Shown here piece after piece: positions 32,801 through 40,289 of a stretch of 47,126 nucleotides of DNA. Made by a program: the position numbers and the translations under genes. The stretch covers positions 1 to 47,126 of the forward strand of contig JAFTMJ010000083.1 of assembly GCA_017452475.1 (NCBI GenBank). Reading direction: 5' to 3'. Source of the DNA: Clostridia bacterium (GTDB lineage: Bacteria > Bacillota > Clostridia > Oscillospirales > CAG-272). Numbering within the stretch: position 1 is the first letter of the stretch; every line of letters starts with the position of its first letter. The notes under the pieces are model-generated. The model saw only the letters and a list, made by a program, of their open reading frames with translations. It was not told where the DNA came from and did not search any database.

Positions 32801-34439
32801 CTATGTCACATGTAGGCATATTGTATTCATCATAACCCGTGAATAACCAGTCGCACTCGCCACCGAGAGCAGGCTCGCCCTCTACCTTGAAGCTATAGCC
32901 ACAGTAGCAGTAATACTCAGTGTAGCCAGCTTCGGAGCATGTAGGCGCGAATGTTTCGTATGTAGGTATTATAGAAGCGTCGTGCTCAGCGTGATCTGCC
33001 TGGTGGAGCTCGGTCGCGCCCTTGAAATATACCTTACCATCTCTTACAGTAAAGTTAATAGCTGCATTGTCAGTATCAACCATACCTGTTGTAACATTGT
33101 ATGTATAGTTCAATGTTGTTTCGCCATCAATTGTCAATACGCCATCAGCAAATACTAATTCGGAGCCATCCATATAGTATGTGCCGTTGATTGCTGCGTT
33201 GTTAACTACATACTGTACTTCATCACAGAATGTACATACATAGTTTATTGAGCCATCTTCCTGCTCTTCAGCTGCATAGCCTTCGCCAGTGTGCTGGTGG
33301 AGTGGCTGTGCGCCCTTGAAGTATACAACACCGTCAAGCACCTGGAAGTAAATGCCTGCATTGTTTGTATCAACCATACCGGTTGTTACATTGTAGGTGT
33401 ATGTGAACTCACCGCCCATTGCTGTGAGAACACCATCAGCAAATACAACCTTGTCAGTACCTAAGAAGTACTCACCGTTGATTGCAGCATTGTTGATTAC
33501 AAATACAACCTCGCCGCAGAACTGGCAAACATTGTTAATGGAACCGTCTTCCTGTGTTTCAGGTACATATGTTCCATTGTCATCATGTGTATGAAGCGGT
33601 GTTGCATCATTAAAGTAAAGCTTGCCATCTCTTACTGTGAAGGATGTACCCGGCATTGTTGTATCAACTATACCTGTTGTTACGTTGTATGTATAATCAT
33701 ACTCGTTGCCCAACGCAGTCATCTTACCGTTTTCGAATACAATCTTATCTGTGCCCATATAGTATTCGCCGTTGATAAGTGAGTTGTTAACTACATACTT
33801 TACTTTTCCGCAAGAATTACATACATAGTTTATTGAGCCATCTTCCTGAGCTTCCGCAATCAAATTAGTATCGTCACATGTGTGTTCATATACTTCAACC
33901 TCCCAAAGACCCTTGGAGTTGTCATAGTCACATGTTAGACCGAGTTCAACCCTTGCTACACCTTTGCATCCAACATTTACTGTATAACCAGTGTAGTCTG
34001 GGTTACCCTCCTCATCGTAGTAAACAGTAACCTTATCGAGGTCATAAGTATTGAAGCCCTCTTTATGGATCTGGTTACCATTTGCATCATAGCATCTTAC
34101 TTCTACATAGAAATTAATTGTTCGCATTTCTTCCCAAGTAAACGCACCAGGCGAAACAGGGAAAACACCAGAGCTATTGGTGACAATGAAAATTTTAGAT
34201 ACAATTCTTTCTTCACTGTAAGCTAGGTAGTAATTTAGGAAACGACCGTCTTTGTTTCTACCTGCAGAACCAACATGATAGTCTCCATCAACCAAGTATC
34301 TTGGATCTGTAACCCAGTTTTCCCAGTCACGACCAACTGTTGCTTCGTTAGCTATGTTCTCTTCCGCTGCAAAAACACTGATTGCAAACAATGTCATTAC
34401 AAGAATAACAAAGCATAGCAATAAAGAAATCTTTTTCAT
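29835..34439 (-). CDS. Giant secreted repeat protein with Cys-ribbon modules
   Basis: 1534 residues. Signal peptide 1-24 (VFA|AEE). Then a discoidin-like N-terminal part (about 30-185), three repeats of about 97 residues each carrying C..CG and the YTYNVTTG motif, at least five short modules of the form PTC(x6-10)Y.C..CG with His spacers, several bacterial beta-sandwich-like segments (about 720-1150), another two Cys modules, and a C-terminal all-beta region (about 1230-1534). The Cys pairs suggest many small zinc ribbons or disulphide knots. No LPXTG or membrane anchor, so it would be released or held non-covalently. Own promoter at 34543-34571. Confidence 0.85.
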   Translation of the reverse strand: MKKISLLLCFVILVMTLFAISVFAAEENIANEATVGRDWENWVTDPRYLVDGDYHVGSAGRNKDGRFLNYYLAYSEERIVSKIFIVTNSSGVFPVSPGAFTWEEMRTINFYVEVRCYDANGNQIHKEGFNTYDLDKVTVYYDEEGNPDYTGYTVNVGCKGVARVELGLTCDYDNSKGLWEVEVYEHTCDDTNLIAEAQEDGSINYVCNSCGKVKYVVNNSLINGEYYMGTDKIVFENGKMTALGNEYDYTYNVTTGIVDTTMPGTSFTVRDGKLYFNDATPLHTHDDNGTYVPETQEDGSINNVCQFCGEVVFVINNAAINGEYFLGTDKVVFADGVLTAMGGEFTYTYNVTTGMVDTNNAGIYFQVLDGVVYFKGAQPLHQHTGEGYAAEEQEDGSINYVCTFCDEVQYVVNNAAINGTYYMDGSELVFADGVLTIDGETTLNYTYNVTTGMVDTDNAAINFTVRDGKVYFKGATELHQADHAEHDASIIPTYETFAPTCSEAGYTEYYCYCGYSFKVEGEPALGGECDWLFTGYDEYNMPTCDIEGLANYECLVCGATKQETAYHRILSFVSDVEGQAPTCTEYGYSIFACYWCDAMETRKVAPKHSYDKDTENSVTPTCTTGGKDVFICSGCGDSYTEELPANGHNFNYWWGYEIVTPPTCTEDGENLYTCYNCGATETGAEPATGHRWINGEINTDTHTAVQTCGNGCGSTQTVSTLGWEEDPITITIPGSFTANVNKWVYYTFTHVEGYVTFTFESDNNYNVNAMIKDTREEGAYATQYFWGGETWTAELMADATYVLAISARDENDFEVAVTSTFVEADVPDVGEVPEKPIEMEGLNYGYASTGKVWYTIEVPIAGTVTITVDGSAVVSYGTDPSVLTAYSAPFTCEYAYTTYYILVESEAEATIVVNAEAPKGSTENPYDLIIGENVINVTTDTWYILPIYNAGTYTFTVNSADVSFGYGEFPSYPAMTFCSGELSYSTDANPKFMYNGNYYFLFNSSLTITVSYSAPVIEPEEPDDEVGENIGSIEVTTENTYGFNAESDEVDNPFFSYTADKAGKYSFYAPAGLGFWSKSSFEIGLGSQPEIGFYDNEYGYYVTVELEAGEVFEFTVGATTKDTWTISVYYAEAHTHEYTIVASEDSTCTVKGYIAYECSCGENYVETLELAAHTETEIPMVRPTPSKTGYTAGVECSECGAIIKAPVAINVTEKENGKKEENTEFRIMSASLTLQENVSMNYKVLIANGYNYETAYMVFVFLGNEYVETNNYYEMSEDRFVFNFDKTNPQFMNENIAAYLYAETSEGEYTVVNLAEYSVKQYAVNQINKGDADLTTVISDVITYGAAVQQYLGYKTDELVTDAVAAAGCTLTPTAFAGITGSVVQKAEAGTVEATTAWKSASLSMGSTTELVVKFAAASANDLEGLKIKVVVDGYDEPLFFDASKCSSEVNTNGDTRYVFNLGVVRAYEFANKITFTFERDGEQVGGTLEYSINTYLQNNYQKTEADGFNANTINVIKALYTYGASVAAYSANN

Positions 34440-34542
34440 AATTTTCTCCTTTTTAGATTTTTCTCCTTAAAATTTTTACGAGTTGCGTCTTATTGTATAT
34501 CATTGGGCGGATGACATATAATAAAAAACACCTTGCCCCAAA

Positions 34543-34571
34543 AGTATACCACAGGTTTACATATTTGTCAA
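34543..34571 (-). promoter_or_regulatory. SigA promoter of the giant secreted protein
   Basis: Minus strand TTGACA (34566-34571), 17-bp spacer, TATACT (34543-34548). Predicted start near 34536 gives a leader of about 97 nt. Confidence 0.85.
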
Positions 34572-34790
34572 TATTATTAAAATATTACAATATATTATTA
34601 ACTTTTGGCAATTATGCACAAAGCAACAGGTGTTTCAATTGAAATACAGATTGTTTTTTGCAATTATTGTTTAAATTTTACAAACAATTATATGCATTTT
34701 TACCAACCTTTGCGCAATTGTGAATATTTTGTAAATTTTCGTTTTTTCATCAAAAAGCTGTCACATTTTTTCTATTCTCTTCACATATAA
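34572..34790. other. AT-rich intergenic region, no gene
   Basis: Very AT-rich sequence between the giant gene's promoter and the hairpin repeats. I see no ORF with a ribosome-binding site and no RNA fold. Confidence 0.6.
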
Positions 34791-34966
34791 AAAGCCTACC
34801 CTTGTGAAGGGTAGGGGGACCGCTTTGCGGTGGAGGGGTTATTCAATTTCAATGTAGTCGATAGTGTGGCAGATTAATTTTGATGCGCGTTAGTGCGATT
34901 GTTTGCTTTCATATTTAACCCTTCCGTCTTGCTAACGCAAGCCACCTCCCCTTCACAAGGGGAGGC
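34790..34966. repeat. Hairpin-repeat unit, left of the DUF559 gene
   Basis: Begins with CCTACCCTT / AAGGGTAGG (about 34796-34816) and ACCGC-TTT-GCGGT, and ends (34914-34966) with the module shared with 35355-35407: TTTAACCCTTCCGTCTTGC, a CTTGC/GCAAG stem and CCTCCCCTT-CAC-AAGGGGAGG. This is a dispersed intergenic repeat family in gut Clostridia, from memory. Confidence 0.75.
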
Positions 34967-34978
34967 ATAGATCAGCTA

Positions 34979-35353
34979 TTATTGTTCTATACGATCAGTT
35001 ATTATACTATCTAAATATCGACAAATATCAATAAAATGATAGTTAATTTCATAGTTTGGTATTCTGACTACTTTTATTCCTAATTCCTCAAAAAATTGTG
35101 TTCTTTCATTATCGTACTTTTTCATTTCTGTTCCCCCATGCTGTGAGCCATCCAACTCTATTATCAGCTTGGCTTTTGCACAATAAAAATCAGCGATGTA
35201 CTTCCCTATTGTTCTTTGGCGATATATTTTTATATGATAATTGGAGAGAAAATCATACCAAAGATGTTTTTCTTCCTTTGTCATATTTTTTCTTAGCATT
35301 TTTGCCACGGGTGTTAATTTCTTATTATTTTTTAATGGTTTTTCTTTTTTCAC
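34979..35353 (-). CDS. DUF559 endonuclease-like protein (VSR fold)
   Basis: About 124 residues from a GTG at 35353 placed seven bases after AAGGG. A GTG further out at 35386 is also open. The core KNMTKEEKHLWYDFL, RQRTIGKYIADFYC, LIIELDGSQH and VVRIPNYEI contains the PD-(D/E)xK pattern (D in IADFYC, E.DG) of the DUF559/Vsr-like endonucleases. The gene's first codons and its ribosome-binding site lie in a copy of a dispersed hairpin repeat (35355-35407) and another copy follows its stop codon, so gene and repeats move or persist together. Substrate unknown. Confidence 0.8.
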   Translation of the reverse strand: MKKEKPLKNNKKLTPVAKMLRKNMTKEEKHLWYDFLSNYHIKIYRQRTIGKYIADFYCAKAKLIIELDGSQHGGTEMKKYDNERTQFFEELGIKVVRIPNYEINYHFIDICRYLDSIITDRIEQ

Positions 35354-35354
35354 A

Positions 35355-35407
35355 TTTAACCCTTCCGTCTTGCTACCGCAATCCACCTCCCCTTCACAAG
35401 GGGAGGC
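35355..35407. repeat. Hairpin-repeat unit carrying the DUF559 start signals
   Basis: Second copy of the module at 34914-34966, with a few changes (GCTACCGCAATCC for GCTAACGCAAGCC). Read on the minus strand it supplies the AAGGG that precedes the DUF559 GTG start. Confidence 0.75.
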
Positions 35408-35464
35408 TTTTAATTATCTCAAGCATTGATATTTCACATATTTTTTGCTTCGTTACAATTCACA

Positions 35465-35591
35465 TTTAACCCTTTCGTCTTGCTAACGCAAGCCACCTTT
35501 CTCGCTGCGGCTCGGTCACACCACGGCTCTAACACTCCCCGAGTGTTATTCAGTACCGTGGTGCCACTTCGTTACCTTACACGGGGGAGGC
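35465..35591. repeat. Hairpin-repeat unit, third copy, interrupted
   Basis: Begins like the other two (TTTAACCCTTTCGTCTTGC, GCTAACGCAAGCCACC) but the CCTCCCC/GGGGAGG hairpin is split by about 80 bp containing further stems (ACCACGG / CCGTGGT and AACACTCCCCGAGTGTT), then resumes with GGGGGAGGCTTT. Confidence 0.65.
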
Positions 35592-35638
35592 TTTCATATG
35601 AGCTTTCAACCGAGGTTGAAATTTATTTCCTTTTTTTC

Positions 35639-35669
35639 AAAAGCCTACCCTTGTGTGAAGGTAGGCTTT
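35639..35669. terminator. Terminator-like hairpin after the GH151-like gene
   Basis: AAAAGCCTACC / GGTAGGCTTTT stem, T-runs on both strands, five bases beyond the stop codon. It ends minus-strand transcription of the fucosidase-like gene. Confidence 0.75.
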
Positions 35670-35673
35670 TGAA

Positions 35674-37593
35674 TTAGTATTCAATTACTATTAGCTTATG
35701 TAGCTTTAAGTTGTCAACGGTGAAATTGAGAACGCCGTTTTCCTGTTTAAACTCAAGCTCTATGTTATCGGGTTGGGAAACAACGCGCTTTACCTTTTCA
35801 TTAACCTGCAGTGAGACACCGACATTGTAAAGCACAGGGAAATCCTCAAGAAGGCAAACGTTGCCACGGTTTACAGGCGGGGCATACAAAAGGTGGAGGG
35901 CGTAGAAGGACTTATCATTACTCTTTCTTACCCTTACTCTACCGCCTGAAATAAAGTTGTCTAATTTTAGGCATTTGTCGTAAATGCTTTCAATGCCCTT
36001 CATTATAAACCTTTGAAGCACATAGTTACCTGACTTATTATAAGCCTCAAATACAGGATGGGCAAAATACAGAACATTGCCGTTCCTTATAAGCGCAGGG
36101 TAGCTAGCAGGCTCCGCCCTGTTCGGTGTATTTTTATGTCCGCAGAAATGCTCCCAGGTACGGTTGAAGAATGGCTCATAAACCTGAGCAAGCACATCCC
36201 CCTCTGCCTTAACCTTAAAGGCGTGGGAGTATGCAAGGAACGGGGTTGTAATCTCATCAATATCGCATTTAATATAGTCAAGGTCATATTCGCTTTCGCC
36301 CAAAAGCTCAAAGCCAAGCTCCGCAAATACACTCTTATGGCTTACGACAAGCTTACCGCCATTGTTTGTAAACTCAACAAGGCTCTTTTTGTCCTGCTCA
36401 CTAAGCTTTACATAGTCGGGCAAAATGATGCACTTGTATTTAGATAAATCATCACCCGATTCAAGAACATCATATTCAAGGTGCATTACCTGCAAGAGCT
36501 TTGAGCAGCCCAAGTCCGCATCAGTATGGCTTATCCAAATCGCTAAGTCGGTATATGCGCTTGTGTTTTCGGAATACTTCTCTATTTTATCAATGTAATC
36601 AAAGGCGTGACCAATAATGGCGTATGTGCTTTTATCGAGGGCGCCGCAGGGGTGCAAATGGTCTCCGACGGACATAGAAGCGCCTATGCTTGCCATATCT
36701 GCAAGCTCATACTTTAAGGCATCCTTATTTTTAAAGCCGCCAAACTCGCCCCAGGCGTGGTGGAACTTGCCTGTCATACCCAAGAAAAGCTTGCCGTACT
36801 TTTCAAAGTACTTAGCGCGCAAGGGCATAAAGTCATATCCGCCCCAGGCGGTTGGCAAATCCTCAAGCTCGTAGTGAGTCATATATGGGTGATACTCAGG
36901 GCGATTCATATCTGCTCCGCCGTTATAGAACACGTTTGCATCCTTGCAATAGGAATGAATCAAGCCTGTCAAGTCCTTCATTAAGGCAATGCGCTGCTCC
37001 CTATAGTACTTCTTTGCGTCCTCGAAATTCTCCGGGTCTAAGCCTTGCTTTTTCATTCCCTCCTTGCAGGAGTCGCAAATGCAGGCATCACGCATAAAGC
37101 AAATGTCATAGAAAACACCGTCGGAAACGTCATAATTTTCGCAAATTTCCTTGGTGATATCCATTAAGTGCTGCTTGTATCCGCCCACGGGACAAAGAGT
37201 TGTCCAAGAGCAGTCCCAAATCGGGGTATCGGGCGCGCCGCCGGGCTCTGTGCCAAAATAAATAGGCTTTTTCTTCCAAAAATCTATGTGGTGCCACTCG
37301 GGATGCTCATCCGCATCCTTTTTGCTCCAGCCCATTGTAATATAAATGGGAGCTTTCACTCCAACGGAGTGGCAAGCATCAATTTCCGCCTTCATTAGGT
37401 CAAAATCAAGATGAGGGTGGACTGTGCCAACCTTGGTTGGATAATAGCAATAGCCGTGGTGACACTTGGCAAAAACGGTAATAAGGTCGACGTGCGCTTC
37501 CTTTAACGTGTTTGCAAACTCCTCCTTGTTAAAGCTCTTTCCGATGCCCTCAATATTGGGGCTTGTATGGAAGTCCAAATGTACACATTTCAT
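35674..37593 (-). CDS. GH151-like alpha-L-fucosidase (GHL6 plus trimerisation domain)
   Basis: 639 residues. The N-terminal 330 residues form a TIM-barrel of the GHL6 type: start VHLDFHTSPN, then FAKCHHGYCYYPTKVG, HPEW and DGVFYDICFMRD with CICDSC, a possible metal-binding pair. The middle (about 360-480) resembles the beta-galactosidase trimerisation domain, including the CIILPDYV segment. This combination is found in GH151 alpha-L-fucosidases. No signal peptide, so it works on imported oligosaccharides. L-fucose isomerase is encoded 3.6 kb away, which supports fucose release, though the locus is not a single operon. Confidence 0.72.
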   Translation of the reverse strand: MKCVHLDFHTSPNIEGIGKSFNKEEFANTLKEAHVDLITVFAKCHHGYCYYPTKVGTVHPHLDFDLMKAEIDACHSVGVKAPIYITMGWSKKDADEHPEWHHIDFWKKKPIYFGTEPGGAPDTPIWDCSWTTLCPVGGYKQHLMDITKEICENYDVSDGVFYDICFMRDACICDSCKEGMKKQGLDPENFEDAKKYYREQRIALMKDLTGLIHSYCKDANVFYNGGADMNRPEYHPYMTHYELEDLPTAWGGYDFMPLRAKYFEKYGKLFLGMTGKFHHAWGEFGGFKNKDALKYELADMASIGASMSVGDHLHPCGALDKSTYAIIGHAFDYIDKIEKYSENTSAYTDLAIWISHTDADLGCSKLLQVMHLEYDVLESGDDLSKYKCIILPDYVKLSEQDKKSLVEFTNNGGKLVVSHKSVFAELGFELLGESEYDLDYIKCDIDEITTPFLAYSHAFKVKAEGDVLAQVYEPFFNRTWEHFCGHKNTPNRAEPASYPALIRNGNVLYFAHPVFEAYNKSGNYVLQRFIMKGIESIYDKCLKLDNFISGGRVRVRKSNDKSFYALHLLYAPPVNRGNVCLLEDFPVLYNVGVSLQVNEKVKRVVSQPDNIELEFKQENGVLNFTVDNLKLHKLIVIEY

Positions 37594-37723
37594 ATGGTTT
37601 TCTCCGTTTCAAATTTGTTATTTTTATTCTACCATAATTATATTTTATTTTCAAGGGAAATTGTGCCTTGACGGACAAGAAATTTAATGATAAAATTGAA
37701 ATATACTCTTTTTGGGGGTTTTT

Positions 37724-38458
37724 ATGAAAATTGCAATTATCAGCGGCGCTTCATCCGGCATTGGAAAATGCATAGCTAAGGAGCTTGACTTGCTTGGGTT
37801 AGACTGCCTTTGGCTCATTGGCAGAAATGAGGAAAGGCTATGTAAGCTACAAGCTGAGCTTAATACAGACGCCAAGACTTTCGCCTTGGATTTAACGGAA
37901 AACGACTCCTATGAAGCCATAAAAAGCGAGCTTGACAAGGGCTGTGAAATAGAATATTTGGTACTAAGCGCAGGGGTTGGCTGTAACGGGCAGCTTGATA
38001 GCTTAAAAAGCGAACAAATCTCAAATATGATTGACACCAACTGTAAAGCACTAACCTTGCTTACAAATACCGCTTTACCTTATATAAATATTGGTGGAAA
38101 AATACTGTTTATCGCTTCGGGCGCGGGATTTTTGCCACAGCCCGGCTTTAGTGTTTATGCCGCTACAAAGTCATATACAATCAGCCTTTCAAGGGCATTG
38201 CGCAAGGAGCTGAAAAACCGCAAAATCAAGGTTACAGCCGCTTGCCCGGGTCCTGTTGACACGAATTTTTTTGCAGGGCTTGAAAATGTACCCGAGTATA
38301 AGAAAAAGTACTTAATTTCCCCCGAAAGGGTTGCCAAGGGCTCACTCAAGGCGGTAAACAAGGGAAAAGCAATTTACACCCCCACGCTTTCTATGAAAGC
38401 GGTGCATTTGGCATCAAAGCTTTTGCCCACTTCACTTTTAACAAGCTTTTATAAATAA
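37724..38458 (+). CDS. Short-chain dehydrogenase/reductase
   Basis: 244 residues from the ATG at 37724, preceded by GGGGG; an in-frame TTG at 37712 is unlikely. NAD(P) motif GASSGIGK (about 7-14), NxxG-like SAGVG, and catalytic S..Y...K (IASGAGF, then VYAATKS). Classical SDR length, with a C-terminal hydrophobic end. Related to YqjQ/DltE-like reductases. Substrate unknown; the only plus-strand gene in this stretch and so independently transcribed. Confidence 0.88.
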   Translation: MKIAIISGASSGIGKCIAKELDLLGLDCLWLIGRNEERLCKLQAELNTDAKTFALDLTENDSYEAIKSELDKGCEIEYLVLSAGVGCNGQLDSLKSEQISNMIDTNCKALTLLTNTALPYINIGGKILFIASGAGFLPQPGFSVYAATKSYTISLSRALRKELKNRKIKVTAACPGPVDTNFFAGLENVPEYKKKYLISPERVAKGSLKAVNKGKAIYTPTLSMKAVHLASKLLPTSLLTSFYK

Positions 38459-38487
38459 AAAGAAGGCTTTTTATGAAGCCTTCTTAT
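38458..38487. terminator. Bidirectional terminator
   Basis: AAGAAGGCTT / AAGCCTTCTT stem between the convergent SDR and surface-protein genes; it includes the stop codon of the latter. Confidence 0.8.
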
Positions 38488-39677
38488 TTTGTTTCTGTCC
38501 ATTTTGCAATTAGAGTTATGTGATTTTTGTATGCCCACTTGGCGCCGCTTGCTTCAACCTTGGTATCCCCATAATACCATCCGTCAAAGGTGTAGCCCGG
38601 GCGCACAGGTACAGGCAAGGTATATTCCTTACTATATTTTAGGGCAACATCCTCAACCTCTTTACCGTCTATGTAGCCACCGTTTGCCTTGAGCCTTGCA
38701 TAATAGCTTGCGTTTGTGTACGCTGACCAACCAAAGGCAGGGCGCACCTGTGTTATAACATCGCTTAAACTATCGTTGCCTTTACCGATTTCAACCGCCT
38801 CAAGCCAATCAAGCTGAGTTGATGCATCAATTATCTCCCTCAAGGAGCCACTGACATAGTGGTAAAGGGAAACCTTAACGCCGCCGCAGGTGCCAAAGGT
38901 AAAGTCACCGATTTTTTTAACGGAAAGGGGCACCAAAACTCTAAAAAAGCTTGTTGAGGATTGGTCAATACGATTTTGCGCACCGTAAAACACCTTGCTT
39001 GATATCTCGGTAATGGGCTTGCCGTTATACTCCTCGGGGATTACAATATCCTTTTTGTAATTGCCAAGATAGTTAACAATTGATACCTCGTTTTCCTTTT
39101 CGTAATAAACGAGCCCGATTTCATCCGTTTCGGTATATCTTGAAATTTCAAAATTTTCGTGGAAATCTGCGCCGTCTTCAATTGAAACAACCGTATATGG
39201 CGCATAAACGATTACGGTATTAGAGCCTGAAAGATAGTGACTTAAGCTCTTAAATGCGTCGCCTTTAATGGCAACAACGGGTATGTCCTGATGGGTTTTA
39301 GGAACAAATATTTTGTCAGTAGCTATTCCCTTATAGTTAACCACGGCAAAGCCACCGTCAACCTTTTCATATACTATTCCGTTTTCATCACGGTACTCCC
39401 AGCGGGCAACAAGGGTAATGTCCTCCTCAATTGTCCACTCGCCTGTCGGGGGAAAAGCCTCGCCGTTATAATACCAATTGTCAAAGGCAAAGCCTTCCTT
39501 GGTTGGTATTGGCATTTGATAAAGGTCGCCAACGGAAAACTCCATTGTGGTATCCTCCAATGTGCCACCCTGCAAATCAAATGTGACTGTATATGAGCTT
39601 GTTAAAAATACAATTAAAAGTATTACAATTAAGATAGCTATAACCGCAGATGCTGAAATTATAATTGTTTTTTTCAT
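38484..39677 (-). CDS. Membrane-anchored surface protein with Listeria-Bacteroides and BspA-like repeats
   Basis: 397 residues. An N-terminal hydrophobic helix (about 4-26) is a signal anchor. Two Listeria-Bacteroides (Flg_new/InlB-B) repeats flank the protein: one at about 31-93 (VTFDLQGG ... FDNWYYNG ... LVARW) and one at the C-terminus (about 350-394, PGYTFDGWYY ... LIAKW). The centre has BspA-type leucine-rich units (VPKTHQDIPVVAIKGDAFKSL, VIPEEYNGKPITEISSKVF). Such proteins sit on the outer face and bind host or neighbour surfaces. Standing alone after a terminator. Confidence 0.82.
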   Translation of the reverse strand: MKKTIIISASAVIAILIVILLIVFLTSSYTVTFDLQGGTLEDTTMEFSVGDLYQMPIPTKEGFAFDNWYYNGEAFPPTGEWTIEEDITLVARWEYRDENGIVYEKVDGGFAVVNYKGIATDKIFVPKTHQDIPVVAIKGDAFKSLSHYLSGSNTVIVYAPYTVVSIEDGADFHENFEISRYTETDEIGLVYYEKENEVSIVNYLGNYKKDIVIPEEYNGKPITEISSKVFYGAQNRIDQSSTSFFRVLVPLSVKKIGDFTFGTCGGVKVSLYHYVSGSLREIIDASTQLDWLEAVEIGKGNDSLSDVITQVRPAFGWSAYTNASYYARLKANGGYIDGKEVEDVALKYSKEYTLPVPVRPGYTFDGWYYGDTKVEASGAKWAYKNHITLIAKWTETK

Positions 39678-39744
39678 TATGTCAATCGCCTTCTTTCATC
39701 CTTGATATTATAATACATTTAACAACCTTTGTCAACCTTAAAAA

Positions 39745-39775
39745 AATACCAAGGAAAATTCCTTGGTATTTTTTA
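39745..39775 (-). terminator. Terminator after the DUF2383-like gene
   Basis: AATACCAAGGAA / TTCCTTGGTATT palindrome flanked by A- and T-runs; acts on the minus strand just after the stop codon at 39773. Confidence 0.8.
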
Positions 39776-40201
39776 TAGAAAGCCCCTCATATCGGTGCGT
39801 AGCTCCTGCTCCACAGAAATTAGGCGGTTTGCTATTTCCTTTGATTGCTTGTCTGCCCCGCCGTACTGATTCAAATACTTGTATAGGGACTTTATTCCCA
39901 TATTGCACCCGTCGGTCATTACGCTTGCAATTTCATTATCAGTGCGGCGCATTGTTATTTTCATTCGCGTGGACATATCCGCCATCATTTTCGCCATCGG
40001 GTGGGGGTCCTTGGTGCTCATATTGGAATTTATGAGCAGTTGGTGGGTTTCATCGCCCAAAACCGCGTGCTTATCCTTGCAGGCGTTCAGCACCCTTTTA
40101 AGCTCTTTACTTTTAACATAGGGCATAACGTGGTTTATTGAGTCAACGCCCATTTTAATGCCCGAATTGCACTCTCTTAACAGCTTTTCTGTATCATTCA
40201 T
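39773..40201 (-). CDS. Small helical protein, ferritin-like (DUF2383-like)
   Basis: 142 residues from the ATG at 40201, preceded by AGAGGTG; the longer frame to 40444 has no ribosome-binding site and overlaps the neighbouring gene. Four long amphipathic helices with many Met and Lys, and a histidine pattern (DKH, DETH), suggest a ferritin-like bundle as in DUF2383. No full di-iron EExxH set is seen. Function unknown. Confidence 0.6.
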   Translation of the reverse strand: MNDTEKLLRECNSGIKMGVDSINHVMPYVKSKELKRVLNACKDKHAVLGDETHQLLINSNMSTKDPHPMAKMMADMSTRMKITMRRTDNEIASVMTDGCNMGIKSLYKYLNQYGGADKQSKEIANRLISVEQELRTDMRGFL

Positions 40202-40254
40202 TTTATTCACCTCTTTGGTTATAGTATTTATAAAATGAAGATTTTTATACAAAA

Positions 40255-40285
40255 AGAAAGCACCGCTTTTCACAGTGCTTTCATT
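40255..40285 (-). terminator. Terminator after the nucleotidyltransferase gene
   Basis: GAAAGCAC / GTGCTTTC stem with an 11-nt loop and a T-run on the minus strand. Confidence 0.8.
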
Positions 40286-40289
40286 GTTA

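Noticed and set aside
34914..35591. Repeated hairpin modules as a possible CRISPR
   Set aside because: Only three irregularly spaced copies, a gene between them, no uniform spacers and no cas genes.
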